Position numbers and translations under genes: made by a program
Origin: Rhynchospora pubera
Taxonomy: Eukaryota; Streptophyta; Magnoliopsida; Poales; Cyperaceae
Assembly (NCBI GenBank): GCA_028095005.1
Contig: CM051459.1
Span: 203,895,902-203,959,901 of the forward strand
Direction of reading: 5' to 3'
Length of the DNA stretch: 64,000 nucleotides
The notes under the pieces: generated by a model
The model's input: the letters and a program-made list of their open reading frames with translations, nothing else
Databases searched by the model: none
Told to the model about the DNA's origin: nothing
In this document: positions 37,450-48,622 of the stretch, piece after piece
How positions within the stretch are numbered: the first letter of the stretch is position 1
Layout of the letters: every line of letters starts with the position of its first letter

Positions 37450-37920
37450 CGACTTCTGTAACGGTTAATAAAAGGCATTTGTAACGGTACACGTAACATT
37501 ACAGTAGCCCCCGTTACAGAATGTCTAATAACCGTTACAGATCTATAACGGTTATTATCTAATAACCGTTACAGAAGAATGGCTTCTGTAACGGTTATTA
37601 TCTAATAACCGTTATGGTATAGTGGACGGAAATGTGGTTACGATTTTATGGAGAACATTTGTAACGGTTAATAGATAATAACCGTTACAGAAGACTGGCT
37701 TCTATAACGGTTGTTATATAATAACCGTTATCCTATTATTGACGGAAATACATTTTACTATTTTTTTAGATCCAGTGTAACGGTTATAATCTAATAACCG
37801 TTACAGAATCCAGTCTTCTGTAACGGCTATTAAGGAATAACCGTTACAGATATTGTTGATATAAAAAAATGAAATTATGAATTCTGTAACGGTTATTCCT
37901 TAATAACCGTTACAAAAGAC
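37450..37920. repeat. CACTA subterminal repeats, left
   Basis: About seven inverted pairs of CTGTAACGGTTATTA and TAATAACCGTTACAG separated by short unique spacers. Known CACTA transposases bind short subterminal repeats of this kind; binding here is inferred. Confidence 0.85.
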
Positions 37921-38304
37921 CTTCTTTTTTTTTGGATTTCGCCTGTTTTATTGGCTAGCCCAATTTTGCTAGCCGAATTGGTACCAAATTGGTACCCAAT
38001 TTACATCATACAATCCAACATGCAACAGACAAACATATATCATGCATATATCAGATGTCACATATATATACCAAGTACAAAACATATATCAATATGTAGC
38101 AAAAATTAACAAAGTAACTATACATAGAGTTAACACCAAATCAAGTCAAAATTTTCCTAAAATAATACCCCATACATGAAGTTAATGTATAACATTTGTG
38201 CTAAATAAGGTGAACAAATATGCTAAATTAGGTGAACATTTGTGCTAAATAAGGTGAACATTGGAAGTTAATGTATAACCTTTTCCTTCAAGTCTACCCT
38301 CATG

Positions 38305-40749
38305 TCAAGACTTTGGAAGACCGATTGGTTGTACATCCTGCAAATAATCGGTGTAGTACTCAATAACCTCCTCGGCCACATATCCTTCCACTATGCTTCC
38401 TTCTGGTTTAGATCGGCTACGAACAAGCCCCTTCAATTGACCCATGGCTCTTTCGAAAGGATACATGTATCGTAGAAATACAGGACCACACATTTTTATC
38501 TCTCTAACTAAATGAATGGTCAAATGCACCATGGAGTCAAAAAACGATGGCGGAAAGTACATTTCCAGCTCACATAGGGTTAGTACAACACCTTCTTGTA
38601 ACTTGTCCAAACTATTCGGATCAATCACTTTAGAGCAAATGGAATTAAAGAAAAAACACAACTTAGTGATGGTTTTCCTCACTTCTTCCCTTAGAATTCC
38701 TCGAATTGCGACCGGAAGTAACTGGGTCAGTAGGACGTGATAATCATGTGACTTCATACCAAGTAATTTGTTGTCCTTAATAGAAACCTTTCTTGATATA
38801 TTCGAGGAATAACCAGTAGGAACCTTAATAGATTTCAGGCATTCTAATAAGCTTTTTTTCTCTTGCTTTGATAAATTAAATTGTGCTGCAGGCAGCCAAG
38901 TTCGGCTTTTTCCCTTATCTTGTGCCGCTAGTTCTTGCCGGATCCCCATTTCAACCATGTCCTTCCTCGCATTTACGCCATCTTTAGTTTTCCCTTGAAT
39001 TTCCAACATGCAACCGATCAAAGCTTCACATATGTTCTTTATTATGTGCATCGCATCTAAGCAATGCCTAATCTCCAAACTCTGCCAATATTCAAGATTC
39101 CAGAATATAGACTTCTTCTTCCATATCCCCTTGGGTATCTCATTTGAAAATTTCTTACCAAATTTTACATTAATGTCCTTCACCTGTCGATACACCCCTG
39201 AACCGGATAACGGTATTGGGGCCTTGTCTTTTTCTACAGTACCGTCAAACATTTCCTTGTCTCGACGGTAAGGGTGGTTGCGGTTCTTAATAAACCTCCG
39301 GTGTCCCAAGTAAACATTTTTTCTGGAGTTTTTCAGGTACACAGAATGGGTGTTTTCCATGCAAATAGGACACGCTTTCGCTCCTTTATTCCTATACCCT
39401 GACAGGTTTCCGTATGCAGGAAAATCATTGATTGTGCAAAATATCATGGCACGGAGGTTAAACTCACTTCTAGAGTGTGCATCATATATTTTCACTCCAT
39501 TCTGCCACAATTCACCAAGGTCATCTATTAATGGAGCCAAGTACACATCTATATCATTACCTGGTTGCTTGGGATCAGAAATCAACAAGGGCATCATCAT
39601 GTATCTCATTTTCATGCATAGCCAGGGAGGAAGATTGTAAATACACAACAAGACCGGCCACGTAGTCTGCCGGCTACTCATGTTGCCGTAAGGATTCATC
39701 CCGTCTGTACATAAACCCAATCTCAAATTTCTAGGTTCACTGTCGAAATCTTCAAATTCCCTATCTATATTTATCCAATCTGGAGAGTCTGCTGGGTGTC
39801 TGAGCATGCCATCGCCTTTTTTCCTGCAGTCTGCGTGCCATCTTAACAATTTGGCATCCTTCGCGTTAGAGAAAAGCCGCTGGAATCTTGGTATTATTGG
39901 TAGATAAAACACCACTTTTGCAGCTGGTCCCTTACTACCTTCATCTTCAATTTGATCGTCCCTCGGTTTATACCGTGACGCATTACACTTTGGACATTTA
40001 TGCAAGTCTCCGTACTCATTCCGGAATAATATGCAGTCATTTGGACATGCATGAATTCTCTCAACTCTAATTTTTAAAGGACATAACATCTTTTTAGCCT
40101 TATAAATTGAATCTGGCAACTGGTTATCTTTTGGAAGAAATTCTTTATGTAATAGTTTGAGCAAAGATGTAAAACTTGCATCACTCCATCCATTTTTGGA
40201 TTTAAGATTGAACAGTTTGAAAACAGCATTAAGTTTTGACAATTCACAACTAGGATATAAAGCTATTTTATCTTCTTCACGTAACATACCAAAAATTTCA
40301 ACATTATCAACAAAATTTTCATCCACATTGTTCACAATTTCATCTAAATCGGCATTAAATTCTGAGTTATCTACATTTCTATCATCATCTACATTCTCAT
40401 CATCAAATACATTGACATCATCAATTTCATCATCAATTTCATCATCCAATGATACATTTTCTTCCTCATACACAGAATCCAATACATTTGTGCTAGTACT
40501 ATCCCCCCCATTCTCTCCATGGAGTGTCCACCGACTATAATCCGGTTGAAATCCATTTATAATCAAATGAGCCTTCACTTCTTCAAAATTAGACCATTTC
40601 AACAAATTCTGACAAACACGACAAGGACAATACATTTTATCATCTTCTTTCATTTTCAAATTCTCTTTAGCACAAACCATAAATTCTTCAAGTCCTCTAA
40701 AAAATGTAGACGAGCATCGATTACTTGAGTACATCCACGTCCGATTCAT
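38305..40749 (-). CDS. CACTA TNP2-type transposase, truncated at C-terminus
   Basis: Catalyses excision and integration of the CACTA element. The frame is open from 40800, but the likely start is the Met at 40749 (MNRTWMYSSNR), which begins the transposase-associated domain. Counting from 40800, the domains are: transposase-associated (about 18-95, with MYCPCRVCQNLLKW), a C4 cysteine cluster (about 255-285, CPNDCILFRN...CPKC), TNP2 catalytic region (about 350-520, with DGMNPYGNMSSRQTTWPVLL and GNDIDVYLAPLIDDL), and DUF4218 (about 640-785). The frame stops at TGA right after PIGLPKS. The next codons still read HEGRLEGKGY, so the TGA stands where family members have Arg in a SRHEGRL-type motif, consistent with CGA to TGA. 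The usual downstream DUF4216 region is missing. No intron is evident. Confidence 0.9.
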   Translation of the reverse strand: MNRTWMYSSNRCSSTFFRGLEEFMVCAKENLKMKEDDKMYCPCRVCQNLLKWSNFEEVKAHLIINGFQPDYSRWTLHGENGGDSTSTNVLDSVYEEENVSLDDEIDDEIDDVNVFDDENVDDDRNVDNSEFNADLDEIVNNVDENFVDNVEIFGMLREEDKIALYPSCELSKLNAVFKLFNLKSKNGWSDASFTSLLKLLHKEFLPKDNQLPDSIYKAKKMLCPLKIRVERIHACPNDCILFRNEYGDLHKCPKCNASRYKPRDDQIEDEGSKGPAAKVVFYLPIIPRFQRLFSNAKDAKLLRWHADCRKKGDGMLRHPADSPDWINIDREFEDFDSEPRNLRLGLCTDGMNPYGNMSSRQTTWPVLLCIYNLPPWLCMKMRYMMMPLLISDPKQPGNDIDVYLAPLIDDLGELWQNGVKIYDAHSRSEFNLRAMIFCTINDFPAYGNLSGYRNKGAKACPICMENTHSVYLKNSRKNVYLGHRRFIKNRNHPYRRDKEMFDGTVEKDKAPIPLSGSGVYRQVKDINVKFGKKFSNEIPKGIWKKKSIFWNLEYWQSLEIRHCLDAMHIIKNICEALIGCMLEIQGKTKDGVNARKDMVEMGIRQELAAQDKGKSRTWLPAAQFNLSKQEKKSLLECLKSIKVPTGYSSNISRKVSIKDNKLLGMKSHDYHVLLTQLLPVAIRGILREEVRKTITKLCFFFNSICSKVIDPNSLDKLQEGVVLTLCELEMYFPPSFFDSMVHLTIHLVREIKMCGPVFLRYMYPFERAMGQLKGLVRSRSKPEGSIVEGYVAEEVIEYYTDYLQDVQPIGLPKS

Positions 40750-40837
40750 CTGAACAATAAAATTTATGCAAATTATTAGGGTTTCGGACCAATTTGTCAT
40801 ATTCGGTTTTCGGACCGGTCACCATCCTAGCCCGCTC

Positions 40838-41066
40838 TTTGGATACTCTGTCTCATTAGCGAGCGTACGTTAGATGCAATGTGCTATCTGAGAAAAATTC
40901 GGCAGCATTTCCCCTTATGTTCCCTGGATACGCCAACACACGATTGCTCGTGCGTACGTATCCGTGGGAACACAAGGGAAATGCAGCCGAATTTTTCTCA
41001 GACAACACATTGCATCTAACGTACAACTCGCTGTCCTAAATGAGACAGATCGTATCCGAAGAGCAG
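40838..41066. repeat. Foldback region upstream of the CACTA transposase
   Basis: An imperfect inverted repeat with arms of about 100 bp, centred near 40950. For example GTACGTTAGATGCAATGTG on the left pairs with CACATTGCATCTAACGTAC on the right, and GAAAAATTCGGC pairs with GCCGAATTTTTC. Two smaller palindromes follow: AGTACTCCCG/CGGGAGTACT (about 41064-41085) and CCGAGATTAATCC/GGATTAATCTCGG (about 41089-41119). It lies where the transposase promoter should be. Confidence 0.85.
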
Positions 41067-41639
41067 TACTCCCGACCGGGAGTACTATCCGAGATTAATC
41101 CCTAATGGATTAATCTCGGACGGGCAATGACCTAAATTCAGTTGAGTTCCGGTATTTGGTTCCTATATGATAATACAAAATCCATGCCTATATATATATG
41201 CAAATTATTAACCAAATAGAAATAATTTAAAAAAAGAGAAGTTCATGAAAATATATGCTTTCAATCGTGTGACTTCCGATCCGTTGAATCGTGCGACTTA
41301 TCCGGCCGATGTAAGATCTTCTCCTATTCAATGAGATCTTAAAATATATAAAAAAACAAAAATAACCATGAATTAATGAAAAAATCGAAATAAATAAGAA
41401 AAAAAATGTAAAAATAAAAAATACGGTTCAAAATTATTTTTTTACCTTAAATCTGCTCTCCTTCTTATTCTCTTTCTAATTATTATTTTTTCAGAATTTT
41501 TAGAAAATTTTTGCTATTTTTTTGGAGTGAAGTAGGACACCACAAATCGCAATAAATGAGAAGATCAGAAAAGAGTTAAGTGCGGCGCTAGCTGTGAGTT
41601 TGTTGGGATGGGAAAGAAGACCTAATTAAATACAGAACT

Positions 41640-42010
41640 TTTCTGTAACGGTTATTAAAAAATAACCGTTACAGAATCAATAAAAAATAAAAAAAAACGT
41701 TAACCTACTGTAACGGTTATTTACTAATAACCGTTACAAAAGATGGTTGATATTTATATATTTCTTTTTTCTTTTCTGTAATGGTTGCTGGATAATAACC
41801 GTTACAGAATATAAGAAATCTGTAACGGTTATTATCCAACAACCGTTACAGAAGCTTCATGCATTTTTTTCCTGACCATGACGGAAATGTTATTACGGTT
41901 GTTTCATAATAACCGTTACAGATTTGTGGCGCCAATTTTCCCGCCTAATGCCTCACTATTCTGTAACGGTTATTTCAAAAACCGTTACAGAAGTGCCGTT
42001 ACAGAAGGTC
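41640..42010. repeat. CACTA subterminal repeats, right
   Basis: Five to six further inverted pairs of CTGTAACGGTTATT and AATAACCGTTACAG, the counterpart of the left array. Confidence 0.85.
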
Positions 42011-42106
42011 CTTTTTCCCGTAGTGAATAGATCATCTCTATATATATTATATGTGGGTACTAATTTTTATTTTATTTATTTTTTTAGGAAAGTCCACTGC
42101 TAAGAA

Positions 42107-42110
<4 letters not shown>

Positions 42111-42141
<31 letters not shown>
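42111..42141. repeat. (AT)n microsatellite
   Basis: About fifteen uninterrupted AT repeats just outside the CACTA element. Confidence 0.95.
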
Positions 42142-42144
<3 letters not shown>

Positions 42145-42648
42145 CTTAATTAATTCACTGTACACATTACTAAAATGCATTAAATATTAGGCCTAAAGTT
42201 GAGTGGAGATTATCATACAAACAAGTCTATACATGTTGATGGAGAAATTGAGATCCAATGGGGGAACCAAGAAGGGCAATGCCTCTGTTAGGTCTAGATC
42301 ACATTTATTTAACATTTGAGGTCCATATTTAAGGTACCGTCTAGTGCACGTTCGTTGATCTGTTCTTTTATTTTTTTTTTATTGTTTTATTTTTACATGA
42401 TGCATACTTTTCTTAATTAATTGAGTAGTAGGACCCTAAAACCTCTACTTCCTGTTAACCAGTGTAAACTTTGTTTTCCACCCTAATTACATAATTGATT
42501 TGATAGTAAGAGTGGTATGTTGGTCCCCCTCTATTGTAAATGCTACCAACGAATAATATGCTCAGATTTATAACAAACTAAAATAATGATTATAATGACG
42601 CCATGTTTACAAAAAGCCGCGGTCCTTGACCCTTAGCTGAGGAAAAGC
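42142..42648. other. Intergenic, no gene seen
   Basis: AT-rich spacer between the CACTA element and the next MITE. Confidence 0.5.
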
Positions 42649-42651
42649 TAT

Positions 42652-42821
42652 GGCTCCGTTTGGATGCGTTGAGAATAAGGTAGGAAGAAGGAAGAAGGAA
42701 AGAAATTTATTGGAAAGTGTGTAACTTTTGTGAAGAGTTTGGATGGTTAGGAATAAATTTATTAGTAAAAAGTGATTATTCCTTATTCCTTATTCCGGGA
42801 AGAAGCCATCCAAACGGAACC
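42652..42821. mobile_element. Tourist-like MITE, GGCTCCGTTTGGAT family
   Basis: Ends GGCTCCGTTTGGATG and CATCCAAACGGAACC, TAT on both sides (42649-42651 and 42822-42824). It is almost the reverse complement of the copy at 3183, sharing the GAATAAGGTAGGAAGAAG and TTATTCCTTATTCCGG blocks. Confidence 0.8.
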
Positions 42822-42964
42822 TATATTATGCGCTTCGAGTGGTAATAATAGCTTCTAATAAGCTAACGAAGAATAAAAAGTTAATATTTAATTAAGAAGA
42901 AAAACTAATTATCAACAACTGACATGTGAATGTTATGACAATATATTAAAATGAGTAGTACAAG

Positions 42965-43260
42965 TAGAGCTGTCAAATGCGTCAAAAAAGCACGGAACGG
43001 ACTGTTCCGTTTACCGTTCTGTTAAGGAACGCGGTATAAAATTCCATTTCGTTAACTTTTTCGTTTCTGAAACGGCACAGAATATTGTTTTGTTAACCGT
43101 TCCACTTCAGAAATAACACATGAAACGGTTTGAAATGAGGCTGAAACAGTTGAAACGGTATAATTTCATGTTCAGTTTACCGTTTCGTTATTGGAACGGA
43201 ATGAAAACCAATTTTGTTAACTGTTTCGTTTCACTTAAACGAAACGGCACCACGTGCCAT
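42965..43260. repeat. Eroded hAT-type element
   Basis: Starts like a hAT end (TAGAGCTGTCAAATGCG) and is filled with CGTTTCGTT, GTTAACCGTTC and AACGAAACGG words in both orientations, but no matching right end or 8-bp duplication was found. Confidence 0.45.
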
Positions 43261-43568
43261 TTTTTCACGTGGGCTTAAATTGGGCCTGAGGATAAAACAG
43301 TAAAGTGTACGTGGCAGGTGGCGTTTAATAAATTTTGCTTTAAAAAATATTCATACAGATTTATATATTTTAATTATAAACATTATAACATTGTGAGTTG
43401 TATCTTACAATCATCAGATAAGTTGAAGGGAGGAGCCGAACCCTCTGTTTTTATGGGACCAAGAATTCCAGTTAAACTGTCCTTATCAATACTAGACATC
43501 TCCAATTAATATCTTTGACCATATATCTTTTACGGCGGTTTACTTGAGCGACCAATTCTAATTATATA

Positions 43569-44346
43569 GGGTGATTTAGATTTATGTCATTGTAAATATT
43601 TGAAATTAGAGATATGTCATCACTAAATAACAAATTATTTTTTTGCCATTATAAAATAGTAGAAATTAGTTTTTTGCCATCGGATAATTATATGACGATT
43701 TTACCCTTTTAAATATGCCACTATAAAACTTAAAAAATTAGTAATATGCCATCACAAAAAGATATAATTAATTTTATGCTATTATTAATCATTAACAATT
43801 AGTTTTACACCACTGCAGAATAACAAAATTAATTTTACCGATGTTTTTCATGTAAGTAATTATGGATTATTAAGTCCTAAGTATTTTTTTTCAAACAATT
43901 TAAATTAGCTCATAAAATCATTCATGTAAGCCATCATGTTTCATACTCTTCCCTCCTACGTGAAATGTTGCGTCCCTTCTATCTTGGAGGTCTTGATGTA
44001 TTAGGAGTTCTCCTATAGCAATAGAAATTATTTAATGAGAAGTTCATTCTAAGAAATATACACGTAAAAAAAATATAGTGTTATTTTCGTGCGTTATTTT
44101 TTTCCCTGAGCGTCGTTAGTTCTCTTTTATTTTTTTAGGGTTTGTTTTTAATGAGGGTTATTTGGTCATTTAAAAAAAATAATGACAAATTTGGTAATGG
44201 TATTTTTATAATTTAGTATGTTTTTGAAGAAATAGTGACATAAAACTAATTTTAACAAATTTATAATGGCATAAATTTAATTAGTAATTTAAAAATGGTA
44301 TTTTTCTAATTAACAAAAATCACGGTGGCATAAAACTATTTATCTC
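43569..44346. mobile_element. MULE-type foldback element, 778 bp
   Basis: Flanked by a perfect 9-bp duplication AATTATATA (43560-43568 and 44347-44355). The left end GGGTGATTTAGATTTATGTC pairs with the right end (reverse complement GAGATAAATAGTTTTATGCC). Inside, a roughly 40-bp unit around TTATGCCATTATAAAA recurs in direct orientation on the left half and inverted on the right half. No coding capacity. The 9-bp duplication places it with Mutator-like elements. Confidence 0.8.
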
Positions 44347-44355
44347 AATTATATA

Positions 44356-46056
44356 ATCTTGCGATGCGCCTGTTTCGTACTTATTTGCACGGTTAGTTTT
44401 TATGTCCTACAACCATTTAAAAGTTAATAACTTGTTCTAAATTGAAAGCAAACTATACTTTTTATATATAATATCTTTTAAGAATGTAAAATTGATGTTA
44501 CTTGGTAAGATGCATGCATGGTTTATTTAGCCCTTTTGATTCAATTACCAGATCATTAATTATTATGAATTTTGCAAGACCTAACACCAAAGTGTAATAT
44601 TGAATGGTTCTATTATAAATTAAAATTATAGATTGATCATAAGATGGTCCTAAAATCTGTTCAGTTTGTGATTCAAATTTCCCGAGTACCTTCATTTAAA
44701 AACATATAAGCTAAACCATATACACTCTAGATCCGGTGGCCCCTGATCTACAAATTCGATCGTGCTATCTCTCCATCCAAGCTTCCATTTCCTTGGACTC
44801 CATCGGCTGTGTTATCGTCCGGTGCACTGTTTATTACATCCAGTCTTGTTTTACTCCCTTTATACATGTTACTATACAATGTACTCGTGATGATAGCTAA
44901 GTCTTAAGAGTCATTATCATTCAGGTCAATTTCCTGACAGACAAACGCTTATGACATGTATATCTGAATAGAGACATAGATTTGCACATGATGTGGATCC
45001 ATGACATGACCCATACTTTGAATAAATGAAAAATGAGACAGCAACATTAATATGTATAGACAAAGATAATGTACAGCAAATTTTGTTTGTTTTGAAATTA
45101 GTACATATTCAATTATTTAAGCAACTTATTTTTAACGTCCCCATCTTCATGAAAATAAAGTATTGTACAAACTTTATTTAATTTTTTTTGCAAAACATTT
45201 GTCACATTTCTTTTCAAAACATTATATGAGCATATAACACACAAAAAAAATGCTTAATTAATTCACACATAAACTAAAGTAGATAACTTGGACAACCAGA
45301 AAATTTTTTTTTGAAATATGCTAATATATAAGTCTACATTAAATGCATAAATAAATGTTCTTTTGAACACTTTAGTCCTTTTTTTTTAAAATTATTTTCA
45401 TAAGTTATACTTTTTTCCTACTTATTTTCCTCTTTTTCTTCCTTTTTTTTTTTCTCTCCCTTTGTCAAGATTGTTTCATTTTCTGACTTGTGATACAACT
45501 TAATAAAATTTTGATAGTTAAAAGATAATTTTCAAATTTGTAATAAATTGTTTTGTTTCTTTTACTTTATAATTTTGTGTGTGCGCGCGCACACACACAC
45601 ACGTATATATGCATATATAGGCCCCAACATATATGAATCTTATAAAACTTAACTAACTTATATATTAAATATCATCTAATAAAGACAATCCAAGTACTTA
45701 ACTTGTTTAGTTTGCACAACCAGCACGTGATAGCATATCTCTTGAACACAAATTGAACTAAATGATAACAATATTATTATTTAGTTCTAATCTAACGATT
45801 ATTTATTCATGAAAAATGTATGACCTGGTTAAAATATCTTATATGAAGCACGGCGAGTAAACAATATTAGTCCCAAAATGGCAATGGGGAAGAACTAGTA
45901 CTTCTCCATCACATCCCAAATGCCAATATCGACATGCATTGATGGCCAAAACCAAAAGAGAGATAATTACAAACATCAGATTAAAATTAAGAGATAAAAG
46001 TGTAGACGGCTAATTAATTTATAGACTGATTCTTATGTTAAGACGACATTCCATTA
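44356..46056. other. Intergenic downstream of BIG GRAIN 1-like gene
   Basis: No gene seen. Contains a (GT/GC/CA)n microsatellite near 45580-45602. Confidence 0.5.
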
Positions 46057-46914
46057 TTAAACCGCCAACTTATTTGCAACAACAGCAGGGTGGTTAGCCA
46101 CCAAACTTGTGGTACAATATACCGGCAGTTCGTCCGAGCCTATCTCCGTCAAATTTTCTAACTCGAACAAATCCGAGCTCGCATCACTATCATCTTCCTC
46201 TTCTTCTTTTTCTTCCTCCTTCTCTAGGTCTCTTAATATCTCCTCGACTCTCTGTTTCACAGCCTCTGCCTCCATATCTGCATTGATGTTCCTCTCTTCT
46301 GGTGGCGGCACTGGTACAAGGACAGGTACGTCGACTACTTGTTGCGGCGCTGCCATGCCCAGTATATTCTTTTTCTTCTTTTGTGTCCTGCTAGAAGAGA
46401 AAAATGCCTTGAGAAAATTGGAAAGCGGCGAGCCAGCAGCCCTTGTACTTGTGCCTGTATTACTGCTACTATTAACACAAATACGTCCCTTTCGGAGCTC
46501 TCTCCACCTCTTATGAAACAGATTTGGTTTCTTCTTTTTCTCTTGCGGTGGAGTTTTCGGAGGCAATGTAGGAGGGTTGAACTGGACCCGGTTCACCTTT
46601 GCAGGTTTAGTTTGTGGAGGCTCTGCATCAGAAGAAAAGCCATAGCTGGAAGTGTCCGATGAAGTATAGCTAGGAGTGGTTGGTCTCCTCTTCGTCGAGG
46701 CCCACCAAAAATCAGAATTTGACTTCTTCTTTGGGGGCATCGGGTCAGGCTGAGGCCTCGGCTTCGAATGTCTCGTGCTAGTCCTTTCAGTCTCGGATGT
46801 GTTGCCATCAAGTGAGCGGTAGATGGCGTCGAGGAGAGAGGCCGAGAAGGAGGGGTGTGATGAGCGTCGCGGCCCCACAAGAGGAGGAGGCCGCCTCTCC
46901 AAACAGTAGTCCAT
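46057..46914 (-). CDS. BIG GRAIN 1-like protein
   Basis: BIG GRAIN 1 proteins are plant-specific, membrane-associated regulators of auxin response and transport that affect organ and seed size. This is an intronless 285-residue frame. Family marks: PSFSASLLDAIYRSLDG near residues 21-37, the serine-rich SSDTSSYGFSSDAE block near 85-98, a basic proline-rich middle (PPKTPPQEKKKKPNLFHKRW), an acidic glutamate run (EKEEEKEEEEDDSDASSDLF) and the C-terminal DELPVYCTTSLVAN. The usual form of that last motif is DELPVYGTT; here Gly is replaced by Cys. Start: first ATG (46914), giving MDYCLERRPPP, with no upstream in-frame Met. No lesion is visible. The family assignment rests on the N-terminal LLDAIYRS and C-terminal ELPVY motifs. 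Confidence 0.85.
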   Translation of the reverse strand: MDYCLERRPPPLVGPRRSSHPSFSASLLDAIYRSLDGNTSETERTSTRHSKPRPQPDPMPPKKKSNSDFWWASTKRRPTTPSYTSSDTSSYGFSSDAEPPQTKPAKVNRVQFNPPTLPPKTPPQEKKKKPNLFHKRWRELRKGRICVNSSSNTGTSTRAAGSPLSNFLKAFFSSSRTQKKKKNILGMAAPQQVVDVPVLVPVPPPEERNINADMEAEAVKQRVEEILRDLEKEEEKEEEEDDSDASSDLFELENLTEIGSDELPVYCTTSLVANHPAVVANKLAV

Positions 46915-47307
46915 GATTGATTAGGAGTGAGAGGGTCAGAGGGAGGGATGGAGGTAAGGATCGTGTGGGTGAAGGCTAGTTATCGAGATTAATATTTATG
47001 TGTAACGAACTAACGATTGAGTTGTGCGAGGAAGTGGAGAGAAATAATTGGTTGGTTTGGTGAGGTGGCATGTTCTGTCGGTGTTATACAGATTTTTTGT
47101 GTCTGGTACCATGTCGCTACACTGTATTGCTTTTCAACTATACAGAGGCGTCAAGTAATATTATGTTAGGAACGATTATATGGTCAGATGACGATCTGTT
47201 GGCACACTGCTGTTTTTATGTACTTGCCGCAGAGAGTCTGAATTCTGTTACGAATCCCGGGTCGGGTTTCATTTGGATTATTTTAGCAACTGGCATCGGC
47301 TCTCTCT

Positions 47308-47464
47308 GGCTGCGTTTGGATATAGGAAGAAAGAAAAAAAAGAAGGAAGAAGGAAGAAAAAAAATTATAAACAATCCAAACTCTTTATAAAGTTACACAT
47401 TTTCCAATACTTCTTCTCACTTCTTTCCTTCTTCCCTTCTTCCCACACCCATCCAAACGGAGCC
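47308..47464. mobile_element. Tourist-like MITE
   Basis: Ends GGCTGCGTTTGGAT and ATCCAAACGGAGCC, TCT on both sides (47305-47307 and 47465-47467). The internal GAAGAAGGAAGAA and CAATCCAAACTCTTTATAAA blocks are shared with the family. It is about 390 bp upstream of the BIG GRAIN 1-like gene start and could affect its promoter. Confidence 0.8.
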
Positions 47465-47650
47465 TCTATTTGGAATTGGAAGACTGCAATCGGTCTTGTT
47501 CCGATAACAACTACATTGGGTCTTTGAGAGTTCTCAGTTCAGCTATCTAGACTGCTCTCTGATTTGAATCTGACGGCTCTTATCGTGCCTTTTTGGATGC
47601 TATAATTAGTTAGTCCCATGATAAGGGAAGTTTTTTAATATATTCTTTAA

Positions 47651-47789
47651 GGCTCCCTTTAGATAAGGTGTGGGAAGAACGGAAGAAGTGAAAAGAAGTA
47701 TTGAGAAGTGTGTAACTTTGTGAAGAGTTTGGATTGTTTATAATAAATTTATTCCCTTATTCCTTTCCAAATGGAATCCAAACGGAGCC
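47651..47789. mobile_element. Tourist-like MITE
   Basis: Ends GGCTCCCTTTAGATAAG and AATCCAAACGGAGCC, TAA on both sides (47648-47650 and 47790-47792), the classic TWA target of PIF/Harbinger elements. Contains TTGTGAAGAGTTTGGATTGT as in the other copies. Confidence 0.85.
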
Positions 47790-47792
47790 TAA

Positions 47793-48614
47793 AATTATAC
47801 AAGTTTGAATGTAATAATGATTAGTTTTTTTAAGAATTACTGCCCACACAAATCAAATAGGTGGATAAATTATAGATGAAAAAATTTATATAAATACTGT
47901 TCTGTTTCCAAAATGAAAAGTAAATATTATTTTAATGAAGTTTTTCATATTTATCGTGCTCTCATTCAAAACAATGTGCACAATCAATCCGTTAATGATA
48001 AAATTTGTATAAATATTTGATAAAATCATTTGTGTAAAAATTAATTTGATTTGATATAATGGTCTGTAATAATTAGGTAATTAAGCCCCCAATAATATAG
48101 CATATGCATAAATTTAATTGGTGCATGGCATAAGCATATAACTTAGGTGCATGAACTGCATATGAAGTTCTATCTGAGTTTGTGTATGCCTAGAGTAAAG
48201 GCTTGAGCCGTTAGATAAGAAGTTTCATCTAGGAAGCCTTGTAGCAACTGTGTAAGCTAAAAACAAGTGAGTAGCCTCTGTAGCAATGGCCATTGGCCGA
48301 TAAAACCAAAACATGCACGTTGTTACTGTTAATAATTAGGAGTAGAATTAGAATTTAGAAATGTAGTAGTAGTAGCAGCGGCGGCGGCAATTCTAAGGAA
48401 GAAAGAGAAAAGTGAAGCGCTTAGATCAGAAAATTAGCGGCCTAATACAAGGCCTGTTAGGCCTATTAAGTCTGTTAACGTAAGTCCAATAACATGAGCT
48501 CAGCGACGAGGGAAACATAGGCCCAGTGAAGGAAAAGAAGAAATTAGCCCACTCCTCTGAGGTCGTGATGGATCTGTTGCGAGCTATCTTGTATGGGTAT
48601 GGGTACGAGTACCG
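47793..48614. other. Intergenic, no gene seen
   Basis: AT-rich with a short GTA/GCG trinucleotide run near 48366-48390. No supported gene. Confidence 0.5.
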
Positions 48615-48622
48615 TATCCGGT

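Larger units (their letters stand above)
37435..42025. mobile_element. CACTA (En/Spm) transposon with transposase ORF, 4591 bp
   Basis: Ends CACTACGCGAAAT and (reverse complement of the right end) CACTACGGGAAAA; target duplication AAT at 37432-37434 and 42026-42028. Both ends are made of repeated inverted pairs of TCTGTAACGGTTATT and AATAACCGTTACAGA. One large minus-strand transposase frame (38305-40749) lies inside. There is no recognisable second TNPA-like gene, and the transposase ends early. So the element looks nearly complete but is probably not autonomous now. Confidence 0.95.

Noticed and set aside
42111..42141. (AT)n run as part of the CACTA element
   Set aside because: It lies outside the right terminus and target duplication (ending at 42028).
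47070..47527. Overlapping plus-strand frames upstream of the BIG GRAIN 1-like gene
   Set aside because: They run through a Tourist-like MITE and have no recognised domain.
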